The notes under the pieces: model-generated
The model's database searches: none
Seen by the model: only the letters and a program-made list of their open reading frames with translations
What the model was told of the DNA's origin: nothing
Source: Alistipes sp.
Lineage (GTDB): Bacteria; Bacteroidota; Bacteroidia; Bacteroidales; Rikenellaceae
Assembly (NCBI GenBank): GCA_017937125.1
Contig: JAGBEH010000006.1
Coordinates: 54,892-118,891, forward strand
Length of the DNA stretch: 64,000 nucleotides
Reading direction: 5' to 3'
In this document: piece after piece, positions 54,762 through 63,862 of the stretch
How the letters are laid out: every line of letters starts with the position of its first letter
Position numbering within the stretch: the stretch's first letter is position 1
Translations under genes and position numbers: made by a program

Positions 54762-54831
54762 TTTTCGAGCCGAATCCGAGACTTGAACTCGGGACCCCTT
54801 CATTACGAGTGAAGTGCTCTACCACTGAGCT
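54762..54831 (-). repeat. attachment-site direct repeat, proximal copy
   Basis: 70 bp identical to 41848-41917, forming most of the functional tRNA-Thr, whose 3' part is now supplied by the element. Confidence 0.92.
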
Positions 54832-54839
54832 AATTCGGC
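54768..54839 (-). tRNA. tRNA-Thr (anticodon CGT)
   Basis: Minus-strand cloverleaf: acceptor GCCGAAT/ATTCGGC, D-arm AGCTCAGTGGTAGAGC, anticodon stem CTTCA/TGAAG with loop CTCGTAA (anticodon CGT), T-arm CCGAG-TTCAAGT-CTCGG. Discriminator T; CCA not encoded. It is the attachment site of the integrated element. Confidence 0.96.
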
Positions 54840-55023
54840 GACATCTCGGGATTCATATCCCGTTCGGGTTGCAAATATCGGAAATTTTTTCGGATAAAAT
54901 CAAGTATTCGGGCAGGAATTTGCAAAAAACCTCGATTTTTTGTCTCTTTTTGGCTATATTCGCCCTGCCGAAACGCTTTTCGAAGCGTCCGCGCAAGATG
55001 AACTGCATAAAACCTGCATACCG

Positions 55024-56457
55024 ATGATAACCTTTCTTTTATGCCTCGCAGCATTGATAACGGCCTATTTCACATACGGGCGCTATCTGGAAAAAGTCGC
55101 TCGCATCGACCGCAAGGCCGACGTGCCGAGCCGCCGTCTTTATGACGGCGTGGACTACGTACCTATGCCGCGCTGGCGCGTATTTCTTATCCAACTGCTC
55201 AACATCGCGGGCATAGGCCCCATTTTCGGAGCCATACTCGGTGCCTGCTTCGGTCCCGTGGCCTTTTTGTGGATCACTCTCGGCGGCATATTTATGGGTG
55301 CAATGCACGATTTTCTCTCGGGCGTGATACTCGTCCGCAACGACGGATTGAGCATCCCCGAAATCGTCGGGCGCTATTTGGGCGGCGGGATGAAACAGTT
55401 TATGCGCGTCTTCTCAACCATACTGCTCATACTGGTGGGCGTCGTATTCCTGCGCAGCCCCGCAAGCATATTGGGCGAAATGGTGCCGCAGGTATCCTAC
55501 TACACGTGGATAGGCATAATTCTGGCCTACTACTTCATCGCCACGCTGCTGCCGGTCGATAAGATCATCGGACGGCTCTATCCCGTCTTCGGCATAGCTT
55601 TGATATTTATGGCATTGGGACTTATGGGCGTCATCATCTTCGGCGACTATACGGTGCCCGAGATGACGACGTTCCGCAATTTCCAGCTCGCACCCGACAA
55701 GGTGCCGATCATACCCACCCTCTTCATAACCATAGCCTGCGGTGCCATTTCGGGATTCCACGCCACGCAGTCGCCCCTTATGGCACGATGCGTCAATAAC
55801 GAAGCGGAATGCCGCTCGGTATTCTACGGAGCGATGATTTCCGAGTCGGTCATAGCACTGATATGGGCGGCAATAGCTATGGCTTTCTTCGGCGGGGCCG
55901 ACGGACTGTCGCAGGCAATGGCCGAACACGGCAACAACGCCGCGTGGGCGGTGAACACCATATCCACGACCACATTGGGCGTCATCGGCGGCATCTTGGC
56001 CGTACTGGGCGTAGTGGCCGCGCCGATAACCTCGGGCGACACGGCGTTCCGTTCGGCACGTCTCATCATTGCCGACATCTTCCGCATAGACCAGCGCAGC
56101 AAGCTCAAACGACTGTATATCAGCATTCCGCTCTTCGCCGTAGGGTTGGGCATCACGTTCGTCGATTTCGACGTCGTATGGCGTTATTTCTCGTGGACCA
56201 ACCAAGCGCTGGCAACGGTGGTACTGTGGTGCATAGTCGTTTGGCTCAACCGCGAAAAGCGCAACATATGGGTGGCGCTGCTGCCCGCCGTCTTTATGAC
56301 ATTCATCTGCGCGAGCTTCGTCTTCGTCTCGGGACAGTTCGCAGGTATGGGCGCTGCACCCGCGGCATACGCAGCGGGAGGTGCCGTTACGATACTTCTC
56401 TCTGCGGCTATGTGCATCAAGCTGCGCCGCGAAAATAAGACGAGCCGCAAATTATGA
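55024..56457 (+). CDS. cstA: CstA-family carbon starvation transporter, short form
   Basis: A 477-residue polytopic protein: the N-terminal RLYDGVDYVPMPRWRVFLIQ and NIAGIGPIFGAILGACFGPV are CstA hallmarks, then GAMHDFLSGVILVRNDGLSI and FHATQSPLMARCVNNEAECR. About 13 membrane helices. It imports peptides or pyruvate. Shorter than E. coli CstA (701 aa), as in many Bacteroidota. ATGA overlap with the sulfatase gene (56454-56457). Confidence 0.93.
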   Translation: MITFLLCLAALITAYFTYGRYLEKVARIDRKADVPSRRLYDGVDYVPMPRWRVFLIQLLNIAGIGPIFGAILGACFGPVAFLWITLGGIFMGAMHDFLSGVILVRNDGLSIPEIVGRYLGGGMKQFMRVFSTILLILVGVVFLRSPASILGEMVPQVSYYTWIGIILAYYFIATLLPVDKIIGRLYPVFGIALIFMALGLMGVIIFGDYTVPEMTTFRNFQLAPDKVPIIPTLFITIACGAISGFHATQSPLMARCVNNEAECRSVFYGAMISESVIALIWAAIAMAFFGGADGLSQAMAEHGNNAAWAVNTISTTTLGVIGGILAVLGVVAAPITSGDTAFRSARLIIADIFRIDQRSKLKRLYISIPLFAVGLGITFVDFDVVWRYFSWTNQALATVVLWCIVVWLNREKRNIWVALLPAVFMTFICASFVFVSGQFAGMGAAPAAYAAGGAVTILLSAAMCIKLRRENKTSRKL

Positions 56458-58433
56458 CCCGTATCGACCGCATCCCCGCATCGGCGCGCAACCTGCTGTT
56501 CATCATAGCATTGTTCGCCGTAACACTCGCAATGACGGCTTTGCAGAAACCGCTGTTCCTGCTGCGATACGCATCGCTGGCGGCAGGGGCGTCGTTCGGC
56601 GAACTCGCAGCCGTCATCGGCAACGGCCTGCGGCTCGACCTGACCGTGACGGGGTATATCGTAGCCACGCCGATACTCGTCGTACTGGCAAATACGTGGT
56701 TCGCAGGCAGATGGGCACGTACGCTGCTGAAGATATACCTGCCCGTAACGGCGGCGCTTTCCGCCATAGCATTCGCCGTCAATCTCGGGCTGTACGAATA
56801 TTGGGCATTCCCGCTCGACGGGTCGGTACTGCAATTTCTCGCAACGCCGAAAGAGGCCGCCGCGAGCGTAACAGTCGGGCAAGCCGTAAGCCATACCCTC
56901 ATCGCAGCCGCATATTTCGCCGCCGTGCAGTTCTGTTTCTCACGCACGCTGCGACTGCTCCGCACCGATCGCAGCGGGCATCGGATTTTGCAGACGGTTT
57001 TGCTGCTGCTCTTCGCGGGGCTCGATTTTCTGGCCATACGCGGAGGTGTAACCGTAACTACGGCCAACATCTCGAAAGTTTGCTTCAGCGACAAACAGTT
57101 TCTCAACCACGCGGCAACCAACCCTCTGTTCTCGTTCATATCATCGGTATCCGGCGGCGAGGGATTGTACGATTATGAATTTTTCGACGAGCAGGAGCGC
57201 AACACCATATTCGAAAACCTGCATAACGACGGCACGGGTTCGCAATCGACTCCGTTGCTGCGAATGCGGCGCCCGAACGTCATCCTCATTCTGGCCGAGA
57301 GCTTCGGCCGCTCGACCGCGGACGAAACGGTCGGCGGAGTGCCCGTGGCCCCCGAATTTCAGCGGCTCAAGAGCGAGGGCATATATTTCGAGAACTTCAT
57401 CGCCAACTCCTACCGCACGGACAGAGGGACGGCAGCACTGCTCAGCGGCTTTCCCGCCCAGCCCAAGACATCGATAATGAAGATGCCCGCCAAGGCGGCG
57501 AAACTGCCCTCCATAGCGCGTTCGCTGCGCCGCGGGGGGGGGTACGCAACCTCCTATCTCTACGGCGGAGACCTGAACTTCACCAACACCGCGGCATATC
57601 TATATGCGACAGGTTTCGAACGTCTTATATGGCAAAAGGATATGCGTCTCGACGCCCCGACGTCGAAATGGGGCTATGCCGACGATGCGACGGGAGAACT
57701 CTTCGCCGAGCATGTACTTGCACTGTCGGCGGACCGAAAAAGGGTGCGGGCTGCGGAACGGACAGCAGCACGAAATGCGGAACAGAACGCGGACATAGCA
57801 ACCGCCGCGGATTCTTCGGGTTATGCCCGCCCCTTCTTCGCCGTGTGGCAAACGCTGTCGAGCCACGAACCGTTCGACGTACCAACAAAACGGTTCGAAG
57901 ACAGAATGCTCAACTCTATGGCCTTCACAGACGATTGTATCGGCCGTCTGGTCGAGCGCCTGCGCGCATCGGATGCGTGGGACGATCTTCTGATAATCAT
58001 CGTCGCCGACCACGCCTACCGCTATCCCTACGGCATTGCAGGCAGTACCGTCTACTCCCACCGCATACCTATGCTATGGCTCGGCGGGGCGATAGAAAAG
58101 CCCCTTACGGTAGATACGTACGCTTCGCAGACCGATCTGGCGGCGACGCTGCTCGCGCAGCTGGACATCCCTTATGCCGACTTCCCTTTCAGCCGCGACA
58201 TATTCGACGCTTCCGTCCCGAAATTCGGGTACTACTGCTTCAACGACGGATTCGGCGTTGTCGATGCCTGCGGGGCGACAGTCTATGACTGTGCCGCGGG
58301 ACGCACGGTCGCATCCGACGATACGTCCCGAACCGCCGCCGACAACACCCCGACCGCGACGGACGACGAACGCCGTCTCCGCTGCGGCAAGGCCATACTC
58401 CAAACGACATTCAAAACGATACGGGAACTTTAA
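56454..58433 (+). CDS. LTA-synthase-like membrane sulfatase/phosphotransferase
   Basis: A 659-residue protein. Five N-terminal membrane helices (about 10-185) precede an extracytoplasmic sulfatase-fold domain (about 275-600): NVILILAESFGRSTADET with the metal Glu, NSYRTDRGTAALLSGFP with the catalytic Thr, and LIIIVADHAYRYPYG with the Asp-His metal pair. The family transfers phosphoglycerol or phosphoethanolamine to surface glycans. A G9 run (57534-57542) in the coding sequence could cause slippage. Confidence 0.9.
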   Translation: MTRIDRIPASARNLLFIIALFAVTLAMTALQKPLFLLRYASLAAGASFGELAAVIGNGLRLDLTVTGYIVATPILVVLANTWFAGRWARTLLKIYLPVTAALSAIAFAVNLGLYEYWAFPLDGSVLQFLATPKEAAASVTVGQAVSHTLIAAAYFAAVQFCFSRTLRLLRTDRSGHRILQTVLLLLFAGLDFLAIRGGVTVTTANISKVCFSDKQFLNHAATNPLFSFISSVSGGEGLYDYEFFDEQERNTIFENLHNDGTGSQSTPLLRMRRPNVILILAESFGRSTADETVGGVPVAPEFQRLKSEGIYFENFIANSYRTDRGTAALLSGFPAQPKTSIMKMPAKAAKLPSIARSLRRGGGYATSYLYGGDLNFTNTAAYLYATGFERLIWQKDMRLDAPTSKWGYADDATGELFAEHVLALSADRKRVRAAERTAARNAEQNADIATAADSSGYARPFFAVWQTLSSHEPFDVPTKRFEDRMLNSMAFTDDCIGRLVERLRASDAWDDLLIIIVADHAYRYPYGIAGSTVYSHRIPMLWLGGAIEKPLTVDTYASQTDLAATLLAQLDIPYADFPFSRDIFDASVPKFGYYCFNDGFGVVDACGATVYDCAAGRTVASDDTSRTAADNTPTATDDERRLRCGKAILQTTFKTIREL

Positions 58434-58458
58434 CTGTAAAAACATATTTTCACCGAAA

Positions 58459-59151
58459 ATGGAACAAGGCTCATTAAGACCCACCCCCGACCAGACTTTC
58501 GAGCTTATCGGAAAAGGCGAATACGACTTCACGGCCGTACTGCGCAACTCATACGACTTGCAGGACAACGAACATCGCATCGAAGAGGCCTGCAACGAGC
58601 GGTTTCAGGCATTCCGCCGCATTGCGGAGCTGATCCCCGAGGATGAGGACATCACCCTCGAATGGAACCACGACAACACGCGCTCGGCACTGGAGATAAT
58701 ATCCGCCTCGGCAATAGACCACTTCCTGATAAACGATTTCGAAATGGCGGCGGGAATGATCGAGATGCTGCTCGACCTCGATCCCGAGGACCATACCGAA
58801 AGCGTAGAGACATTGGCATTCTGCTATGTGGCTATGGAGGAGTACGAACTTTTCGACGAGATAATCAACGACATATCCGACAAGTCGCCGGCCAAGCACC
58901 TGCTGCTGATGTGGGCGGCCTTCCGCCGTACGGGAATCATACCCGAGGGCGAGATGCGTATGATGAGCTATCGCCACCGTTTCTTCCTCAACGAGTTCCG
59001 CGCCGACGATCATCCGATAGATGACGACTATATGTTTGGTATGCAACGCGAGTCGCCCACGCAAATTTCGCTCGCACGCCAGTTATGGCTCCAGACCGAA
59101 CATCTGTGGAAACTCTTCCCCGACTTCATCGAGGCGCTGAAGCAGGCTTAA
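58459..59151 (+). CDS. TPR-like helical protein
   Basis: A 230-residue, soluble, helical, acidic protein: CNERFQAFRRIAELIPEDED, FEMAAGMIEMLLDLDPEDHT and YVAMEEYELFDEIINDISDK carry the length periodicity of TPR units. No signal. It is 25 nt after the sulfatase gene, so probably the last gene of the cstA operon. Function unknown; a scaffold is likely. Confidence 0.75.
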   Translation: MEQGSLRPTPDQTFELIGKGEYDFTAVLRNSYDLQDNEHRIEEACNERFQAFRRIAELIPEDEDITLEWNHDNTRSALEIISASAIDHFLINDFEMAAGMIEMLLDLDPEDHTESVETLAFCYVAMEEYELFDEIINDISDKSPAKHLLLMWAAFRRTGIIPEGEMRMMSYRHRFFLNEFRADDHPIDDDYMFGMQRESPTQISLARQLWLQTEHLWKLFPDFIEALKQA

Positions 59152-59183
59152 CGGCCCGCCCCGCACAGATAAAGCAGATAAAC

Positions 59184-59215
59184 GAGTGCCGCAGAGAACT
59201 TTCCCTGCGGCACTC
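59184..59215. terminator. hairpin between convergent operons
   Basis: GAGTGCCGCAG, 10-nt loop, CTGCGGCACTC: perfect 11-bp stem in the 102-nt gap before the BlaR1-type gene; only a weak T run. Confidence 0.65.
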
Positions 59216-59253
59216 TCCCATCGACAGATTATGCTTAGTCGAAAAATCGTATA

Positions 59254-61437
59254 TCAATCGCCGTAGGCCACTACCGAAACCGCATCTACGGAGCCTTTCG
59301 GTACGTCGGCATCGCCTTTCAAACCCGCAGAAGTCGAAACGGCGAACGACACGGGCAGCGTATAGCTTACCTTCACGGCCTTGCCGTCCCGCTTTCCCGC
59401 AGTCCACTTAGGCGAAGCCGCGAGTACACGCCTGACCTCGTTCGAGAGCGCCTCGTCGGGCGATTTCAAAATCTTCACGTCTTTCACCGAACCGTCGGCA
59501 CCGACAGCGAACGACGCCACGACATTGCCGACCGTACCAGCCTTTCTCGCCGCTTCCGGATAGCGTATCCTGCCGAGAACCCACCGGCGGAACTCGGCGA
59601 TGCCGCCGCCGTTGAATTTCGGCATCTCGTCGCACCCCTCGACGGCAGCGTCCCCGTTGCCCGCAATCTTGACAGTCATACCCTGCCCGCCGTCGGCGGA
59701 CTTGGTCTCCACCAATATGACCCCGTTCGACGTATCGCCGTAAATGCCGTATGCGGATGCCGTCTTGCCACCCTTGCGCACGGCGACCGACTTGGAGACG
59801 TCCGACGGATCGTAGTTCACCGACTTACCATCCTTGTAAATGATTACCGACTTTATGCTGTTCGCGGGGATATCACTCAGCGACTTGCCCTCTTCGAGCG
59901 CCTTGCCGTCGATGATAACCAAAGGTTTCTTATCGGTAAATACGGCATTCATACCACCTATGGTCAGCGTCTTATCCCCGTTTCCCGTCGTAACCTCGAC
60001 TCTTTCGCCGCTTGCGGGAACTTTCACCACGGAGACGGTCTCGGACTTATTCGCGCTGTTGTCGGCACCTGTTTCGGTCGAGCTCTTTTCGACGACGGCA
60101 ACGCCGTTTTCCACATTGACGGAGATGGACGAAACGGTTCGACGCGCCGTCGTATCCACCCCGTTTTTACTAATCGAAATAACCTTGCCTTTCAACCCGT
60201 CGGGAGCATTTTTCGTCGTTATAAGCACTATGCCGCGCGCGACTTCGGCTTTCGAAACATCCAGCCCCTTCAACTCTTCAAACGCAGAGTCTTTGACAAC
60301 CTTCATCTCGACTATGTCGGCGATATCGAGCGCATTCAGGGCAGTGCGGTCTATGCGCTTACCGTCGAGGAAAAATACGGCTTCGGCCGACTGTGCGGGA
60401 ACGGGTTCGGTTTTATCAGCCGATTTTTTCGGCGCCTTGTCTTCGGCCGTCGCAAGCGCGGCCGTCGTTACGGTCGCGGCAACCGCGGATGCCAAATCGG
60501 CATTCTCTTCGGCGACGAAGTCGGCAGCCCCTTCGGCCGCAGTCTCGGAAACGGGTTCGATATAACGTATTTCGGCGGACTTGGCCGTCAGCGAGAATGT
60601 CGCCAGCAACCCCGCGACCACGGGGACGACGGCCGCCGTGCGCAGCAGAGCGTATCTGCCGCCTGTTTTCATTGTCATCATTTTCAATCTCTTTTTAGTT
60701 AATGAGTCTCGCAAACCGTTGGCTATTTCCGGACTATAACCGAACAGATGCTTGAGTAACGTGGATATATAGTTCGATACATCGTATCCTCCGTCTATGA
60801 CGTCGCGGTCGGCCTCGTACTCCTGCACCTCGACAAGCCGCCGCGCGGCTATCCACACGAACGGGTTCCACCACATAAACGCCTTCATAACCTCCATAGC
60901 CACCCGTTCGACCGAATGACGATGGGCTATATGGCTCGCTTCGTGAGCGATTATCGTGCGCAGGTCGTCGGCCGAGACGTCGCTGCCGACATATACGGTG
61001 CGGAAAAACGAAAACGACGCTGTCTTATGCGGCGTTCGGACCAGATCGAAACGGTCGAATGCCGTCCGCTCGGCATCGCGGGACAATCGGCGCATACGTA
61101 TCATCTGCACCGCCATAATTACGAATGACAGCACGACGCCGAAAACGTATATCGCGAGAACTATGTTTTGGGGGTCGGGCGCAGCCGCCTCGTCGGCAAC
61201 CGCCTCCGCCACAACGATTTCCCCCTCTGTCGGCACTGTTGGCACGGCATAGAGGACCTCGCCCTCCCACACGGGAATGTCGAGTGCGGGTATTGCCGCC
61301 GAAGCCGCGACGGCAAAAAGCAGATAGGCCCGGCAGACGACGAACCGTACGCGCCGTTCGAGCAATATCGAATAGGCAACGAGCAGAATGCCTCCGCACG
61401 CCAGCGTTTCGAGCGCATATATCGACAGCTCTTTCAT
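59254..61437 (-). CDS. BlaR1/MecR1-type M56 membrane peptidase with plug-like repeats and TonB C-terminus
   Basis: A 727-residue protein. Three or four helices enclose the zinc motif HEASH (165-169) of M56 peptidases. The outer part has two repeats resembling TonB-receptor plug ends (GIVLITTKNA and GVILVETKSA), then a TonB-like C-terminus FRRWVLGRIRYPEAARKAGT with SPKWTAGKRDGKAVKVSYTL. There is no penicillin-binding sensor domain, so the input is probably not a beta-lactam (inference). It should activate the BlaI repressor encoded upstream, with which it overlaps by 4 nt. Confidence 0.88.
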   Translation of the reverse strand: MKELSIYALETLACGGILLVAYSILLERRVRFVVCRAYLLFAVAASAAIPALDIPVWEGEVLYAVPTVPTEGEIVVAEAVADEAAAPDPQNIVLAIYVFGVVLSFVIMAVQMIRMRRLSRDAERTAFDRFDLVRTPHKTASFSFFRTVYVGSDVSADDLRTIIAHEASHIAHRHSVERVAMEVMKAFMWWNPFVWIAARRLVEVQEYEADRDVIDGGYDVSNYISTLLKHLFGYSPEIANGLRDSLTKKRLKMMTMKTGGRYALLRTAAVVPVVAGLLATFSLTAKSAEIRYIEPVSETAAEGAADFVAEENADLASAVAATVTTAALATAEDKAPKKSADKTEPVPAQSAEAVFFLDGKRIDRTALNALDIADIVEMKVVKDSAFEELKGLDVSKAEVARGIVLITTKNAPDGLKGKVISISKNGVDTTARRTVSSISVNVENGVAVVEKSSTETGADNSANKSETVSVVKVPASGERVEVTTGNGDKTLTIGGMNAVFTDKKPLVIIDGKALEEGKSLSDIPANSIKSVIIYKDGKSVNYDPSDVSKSVAVRKGGKTASAYGIYGDTSNGVILVETKSADGGQGMTVKIAGNGDAAVEGCDEMPKFNGGGIAEFRRWVLGRIRYPEAARKAGTVGNVVASFAVGADGSVKDVKILKSPDEALSNEVRRVLAASPKWTAGKRDGKAVKVSYTLPVSFAVSTSAGLKGDADVPKGSVDAVSVVAYGD

Positions 61438-61817
61438 CGATTTTTGATTTTTTCCACTATCTCCAGTATCTCATCCATTTCGCTGACCGAGATGTTCTCC
61501 TTCTGCGAGAAGAACGAGACCATTTGCGACAGCGACCCGTCGAAATAGTTCGACAGCATCGAACTCGCGACATTGCCCGCATACTCCGACTTGGCGACGA
61601 GCGGGAAATACCGATGGCTCTTGCCGACGGCCTCGTGGCCGACGAACCCCTTGTTTTCGAGTATCTTTATGAACGTCGCGACCGTCGTATACTTGGGTTT
61701 AGGCTCTTTCATTCGGGCGATTATGTCGTTCACGAAACCCGACTCGATCTGCCACAGAATTTGCATAACCTCCTCTTCGCCGCGCGTAAGTTCGGGTAAT
61801 TTTTCAGCCATCTTCAT
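61434..61817 (-). CDS. BlaI/MecI-family transcriptional repressor
   Basis: A 127-residue winged-helix repressor: LTRGEEEVMQILWQIESGFV opens the family, then PKYTTVATFIKILENKGFVG with the recognition helix and a C-terminal dimerisation helix (MLSNYFDGSLSQMVSFFSQK). It probably binds the palindromes at 62123-62138 and 62154-62165 and is cleaved on signal from the M56 protein. ATG at 61815-61817; a Met two codons on is alternative. Confidence 0.92.
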   Translation of the reverse strand: MKMAEKLPELTRGEEEVMQILWQIESGFVNDIIARMKEPKPKYTTVATFIKILENKGFVGHEAVGKSHRYFPLVAKSEYAGNVASSMLSNYFDGSLSQMVSFFSQKENISVSEMDEILEIVEKIKNR

Positions 61818-62113
61818 ATCGTTTTCAATAATGCGGTTTATACCGTTTCACTCTTATATTCCAAAACCTCGTATCCTTGCGGGTTCCGCCCCGATCCCCT
61901 GCCCGAAACCGAGGGCAAAGGGTAGTACAGGCTCGGCAGCGACTCCGAACGCAGGCGCAAAGGACTGTACAAGCACGGAAGGCGAATACCGATGCGAGGA
62001 ACGGTTCGGGCACTTGTTCGGGGCGCTGGTTCAGTACCGATACAAGCACCGGTACGGGTCGCACTCGCAATACAGACCTCCGCCGTCCGTCGGATTGTCG
62101 CACAACCGCATCG
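61818..62113 (-). promoter_or_regulatory. long GC-rich blaI leader with dispersed repeat copy 2
   Basis: About 290 nt without a gene, between the promoter and blaI. The part 61858-61902 (ATTCCAAAACCT, TCCTTGCGGG) matches 32301-32346. The rest is unremarkable GC-rich sequence. Confidence 0.5.
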
Positions 62114-62165
62114 CAAATGTATATCTAAAAATTTAGATGAACAAATATTTCTACTAAAATTTTAG
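62114..62165 (-). promoter_or_regulatory. blaI-blaR promoter with two palindromic operators
   Basis: On the minus strand TTTG (62142-62145), 20-nt spacer, TACATTTG (62114-62121). The spacer contains ATCTAAATTTTTAGAT (62123-62138), a near-perfect palindrome; a second, CTAAAATTTTAG, lies at 62154-62165. This is the expected layout for autorepression by BlaI. Confidence 0.75.
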
Positions 62166-62456
62166 ATAAAAAGTGCGGAAAATATTGCCGCAAAGATGTT
62201 GTCTTTGCGGCAACAAGATGATTTGAAGCGTTTTATCAAGGATTACCCGTGTCGTAATTTTGGTAAATATGAAAAGTTCCCTGCGTAGTATACGTTCTGA
62301 CCACTATCGTCCTTTTCTCCGAAGAGGGATAGACCGTAACCGACAGTCGTCTGTCGCCGAGCTGTTCGACCGTGTCGGAATCGAAACGCATAACGTGCGA
62401 ACTCTCTTTTGCAGGCGGAAAAGGGGAATAAAAAACACCCGTATCGTCGGCCGTTA

Positions 62457-62487
62457 TTGCGTATTCGGAGGGAAATTCTTACCTTTG
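62457..62487 (+). promoter_or_regulatory. promoter of murA
   Basis: TTG (62457-62459), 20-nt spacer, TACCTTTG (62480-62487), 15 nt before the ATG: full consensus. Confidence 0.72.
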
Positions 62488-62502
62488 ATAAAAATTTGCG
62501 AT

Positions 62503-63816
62503 ATGGCCGTATTCCGAGTGGAGGGAGGTTATCGCCTGCACGGCGAGATAACCCCTCAGGGCGCAAAAAACGAAGCCCTTCAGATATTGTGCGCCACGCT
62601 GCTCACCGAAGAGCGCGTCGTGGTACACAACATTCCGCGCATCCTCGACGTGATGCAGCTCATCGAACTGCTGCGGGCTATGGGCGTAGAGGTCGAGGAG
62701 CTGGCAGACGATACGTTCGCATTCCGTGCGAAAGATATAAACCTCGACTATCTGCGCAGCGACGACTACCAGCAGCGCTGCCGCCGTCTGCGCGGTTCTG
62801 TTATGATGGTCGGGCCTCTGCTGGCGCGCTTCGGCGTCGGGTACGTTCCCAAACCCGGGGGCGACAAGATTGGCCGCCGACGTTTGGATACCCACTTTTT
62901 AGGATTCCAGAAATTGGGCGCCAAGTTCGATTTCGATGCGGCCGAAGGATTTTTCTCGGTCGAGGCCGATAAGCTGAAAGGGTGCTATATGCTGCTCGAC
63001 GAAGCGTCGGTAACGGGCACGGCCAATATCGTTATGGCCGCCGTACTCGCCGAGGGCACCACCACTATATATAACGCCGCCTGCGAACCGTATGTCCAGC
63101 AGTTGTGCCGAATGCTGAACCGTATGGGTGCCAAGATTTCGGGCATAGCCTCGAACCTGCTGACGATAGAAGGCGTAGAATCGCTCGGCGGCACGGAGCA
63201 CACGATGCTGCCCGATATGATCGAGGTCGGCAGCTTCATAGGTATGGCGGCGATGACGCGCTCGGAGCTGACTATCAAGAACGTATCCTATGACAATCTG
63301 GGAATTATCCCCGCGCAGTTCGCGCGTATGGGCATACGTTTCGAACAGCGCGGCGACGACATTTACATCCCGCAGCAGGATCATTACAGCATCGAGAGCT
63401 TCATCGACGGGTCGATTATGAATATCGCCGACGCTCCGTGGCCGGGCCTTACGCCCGACCTGCTGTCTATCTTCCTCGTCGTGGCGACGCAGGCGAAAGG
63501 CGCGGTGCTCATCCACCAGAAGATGTTCGAGAGCCGTCTGTTCTTCGTCGATAAGCTGATAGATATGGGTGCGCAGATCATCTTGTGCGACCCCCACCGC
63601 GCGACGGTCATAGGCCACGACCACCGCATACGGTTGCGTGCCACACGTATGACCTCGCCCGATATACGTGCGGGCGTGGCGCTGCTCATCGCCGCGATGA
63701 GCGCCGAAGGGGTGAGCGTCATACAGAATATCGACCAGATAGACCGCGGCTACCGCGACATCGACGGCCGCCTGAATGCTTTGGGTGCGCATATAAAGAG
63801 GTTGGAGGATTGTTGA
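62503..63816 (+). CDS. murA: UDP-N-acetylglucosamine 1-carboxyvinyltransferase
   Basis: A 437-residue enzyme that starts peptidoglycan synthesis by adding enolpyruvate to UDP-GlcNAc. The KNEAL opener (GAKNEALQILCATLL) is normal. The usual catalytic Cys loop (RxC in PxDC-type loops) is not obvious in the equivalent region (PKPGGDKIGRRRLDTH), where Asp may replace Cys as in several MurA enzymes; this predicts fosfomycin resistance. LPDMIEVGSFIGMAAMTRSE and RATRMTSPDIRAGVALLIAA are typical. The start at 62503 is set by the promoter. Confidence 0.94.
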   Translation: MAVFRVEGGYRLHGEITPQGAKNEALQILCATLLTEERVVVHNIPRILDVMQLIELLRAMGVEVEELADDTFAFRAKDINLDYLRSDDYQQRCRRLRGSVMMVGPLLARFGVGYVPKPGGDKIGRRRLDTHFLGFQKLGAKFDFDAAEGFFSVEADKLKGCYMLLDEASVTGTANIVMAAVLAEGTTTIYNAACEPYVQQLCRMLNRMGAKISGIASNLLTIEGVESLGGTEHTMLPDMIEVGSFIGMAAMTRSELTIKNVSYDNLGIIPAQFARMGIRFEQRGDDIYIPQQDHYSIESFIDGSIMNIADAPWPGLTPDLLSIFLVVATQAKGAVLIHQKMFESRLFFVDKLIDMGAQIILCDPHRATVIGHDHRIRLRATRMTSPDIRAGVALLIAAMSAEGVSVIQNIDQIDRGYRDIDGRLNALGAHIKRLEDC

Positions 63817-63862
63817 GTCGGACGAGCCTGCAAGGCGGTTGTCGGGCTGACGGTCCGCACAA

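Larger units (their letters stand above)
41848..54831. mobile_element. integrative genomic island in tRNA-Thr(CGT)
   Basis: A 13-kb segment between 70-bp direct repeats derived from the 3' part of tRNA-Thr, with a tyrosine recombinase gene next to the intact tRNA. Its base composition is much more AT-rich than the flanks. Genes include a DUF3871-like protein, an AAA ATPase, HTH/replication-like pseudogenes and cargo operons. Subterminal repeats of ATGGGAA at both ends are candidate arm-type sites. No conjugation genes are visible, so it is probably mobilisable or defective. Confidence 0.9.

Noticed and set aside
61825-62103. Two Arg/Cys-rich minus-strand frames in the blaI leader
   Set aside because: Compositionally biased out-of-frame reads of GC-rich sequence that contains the dispersed repeat.
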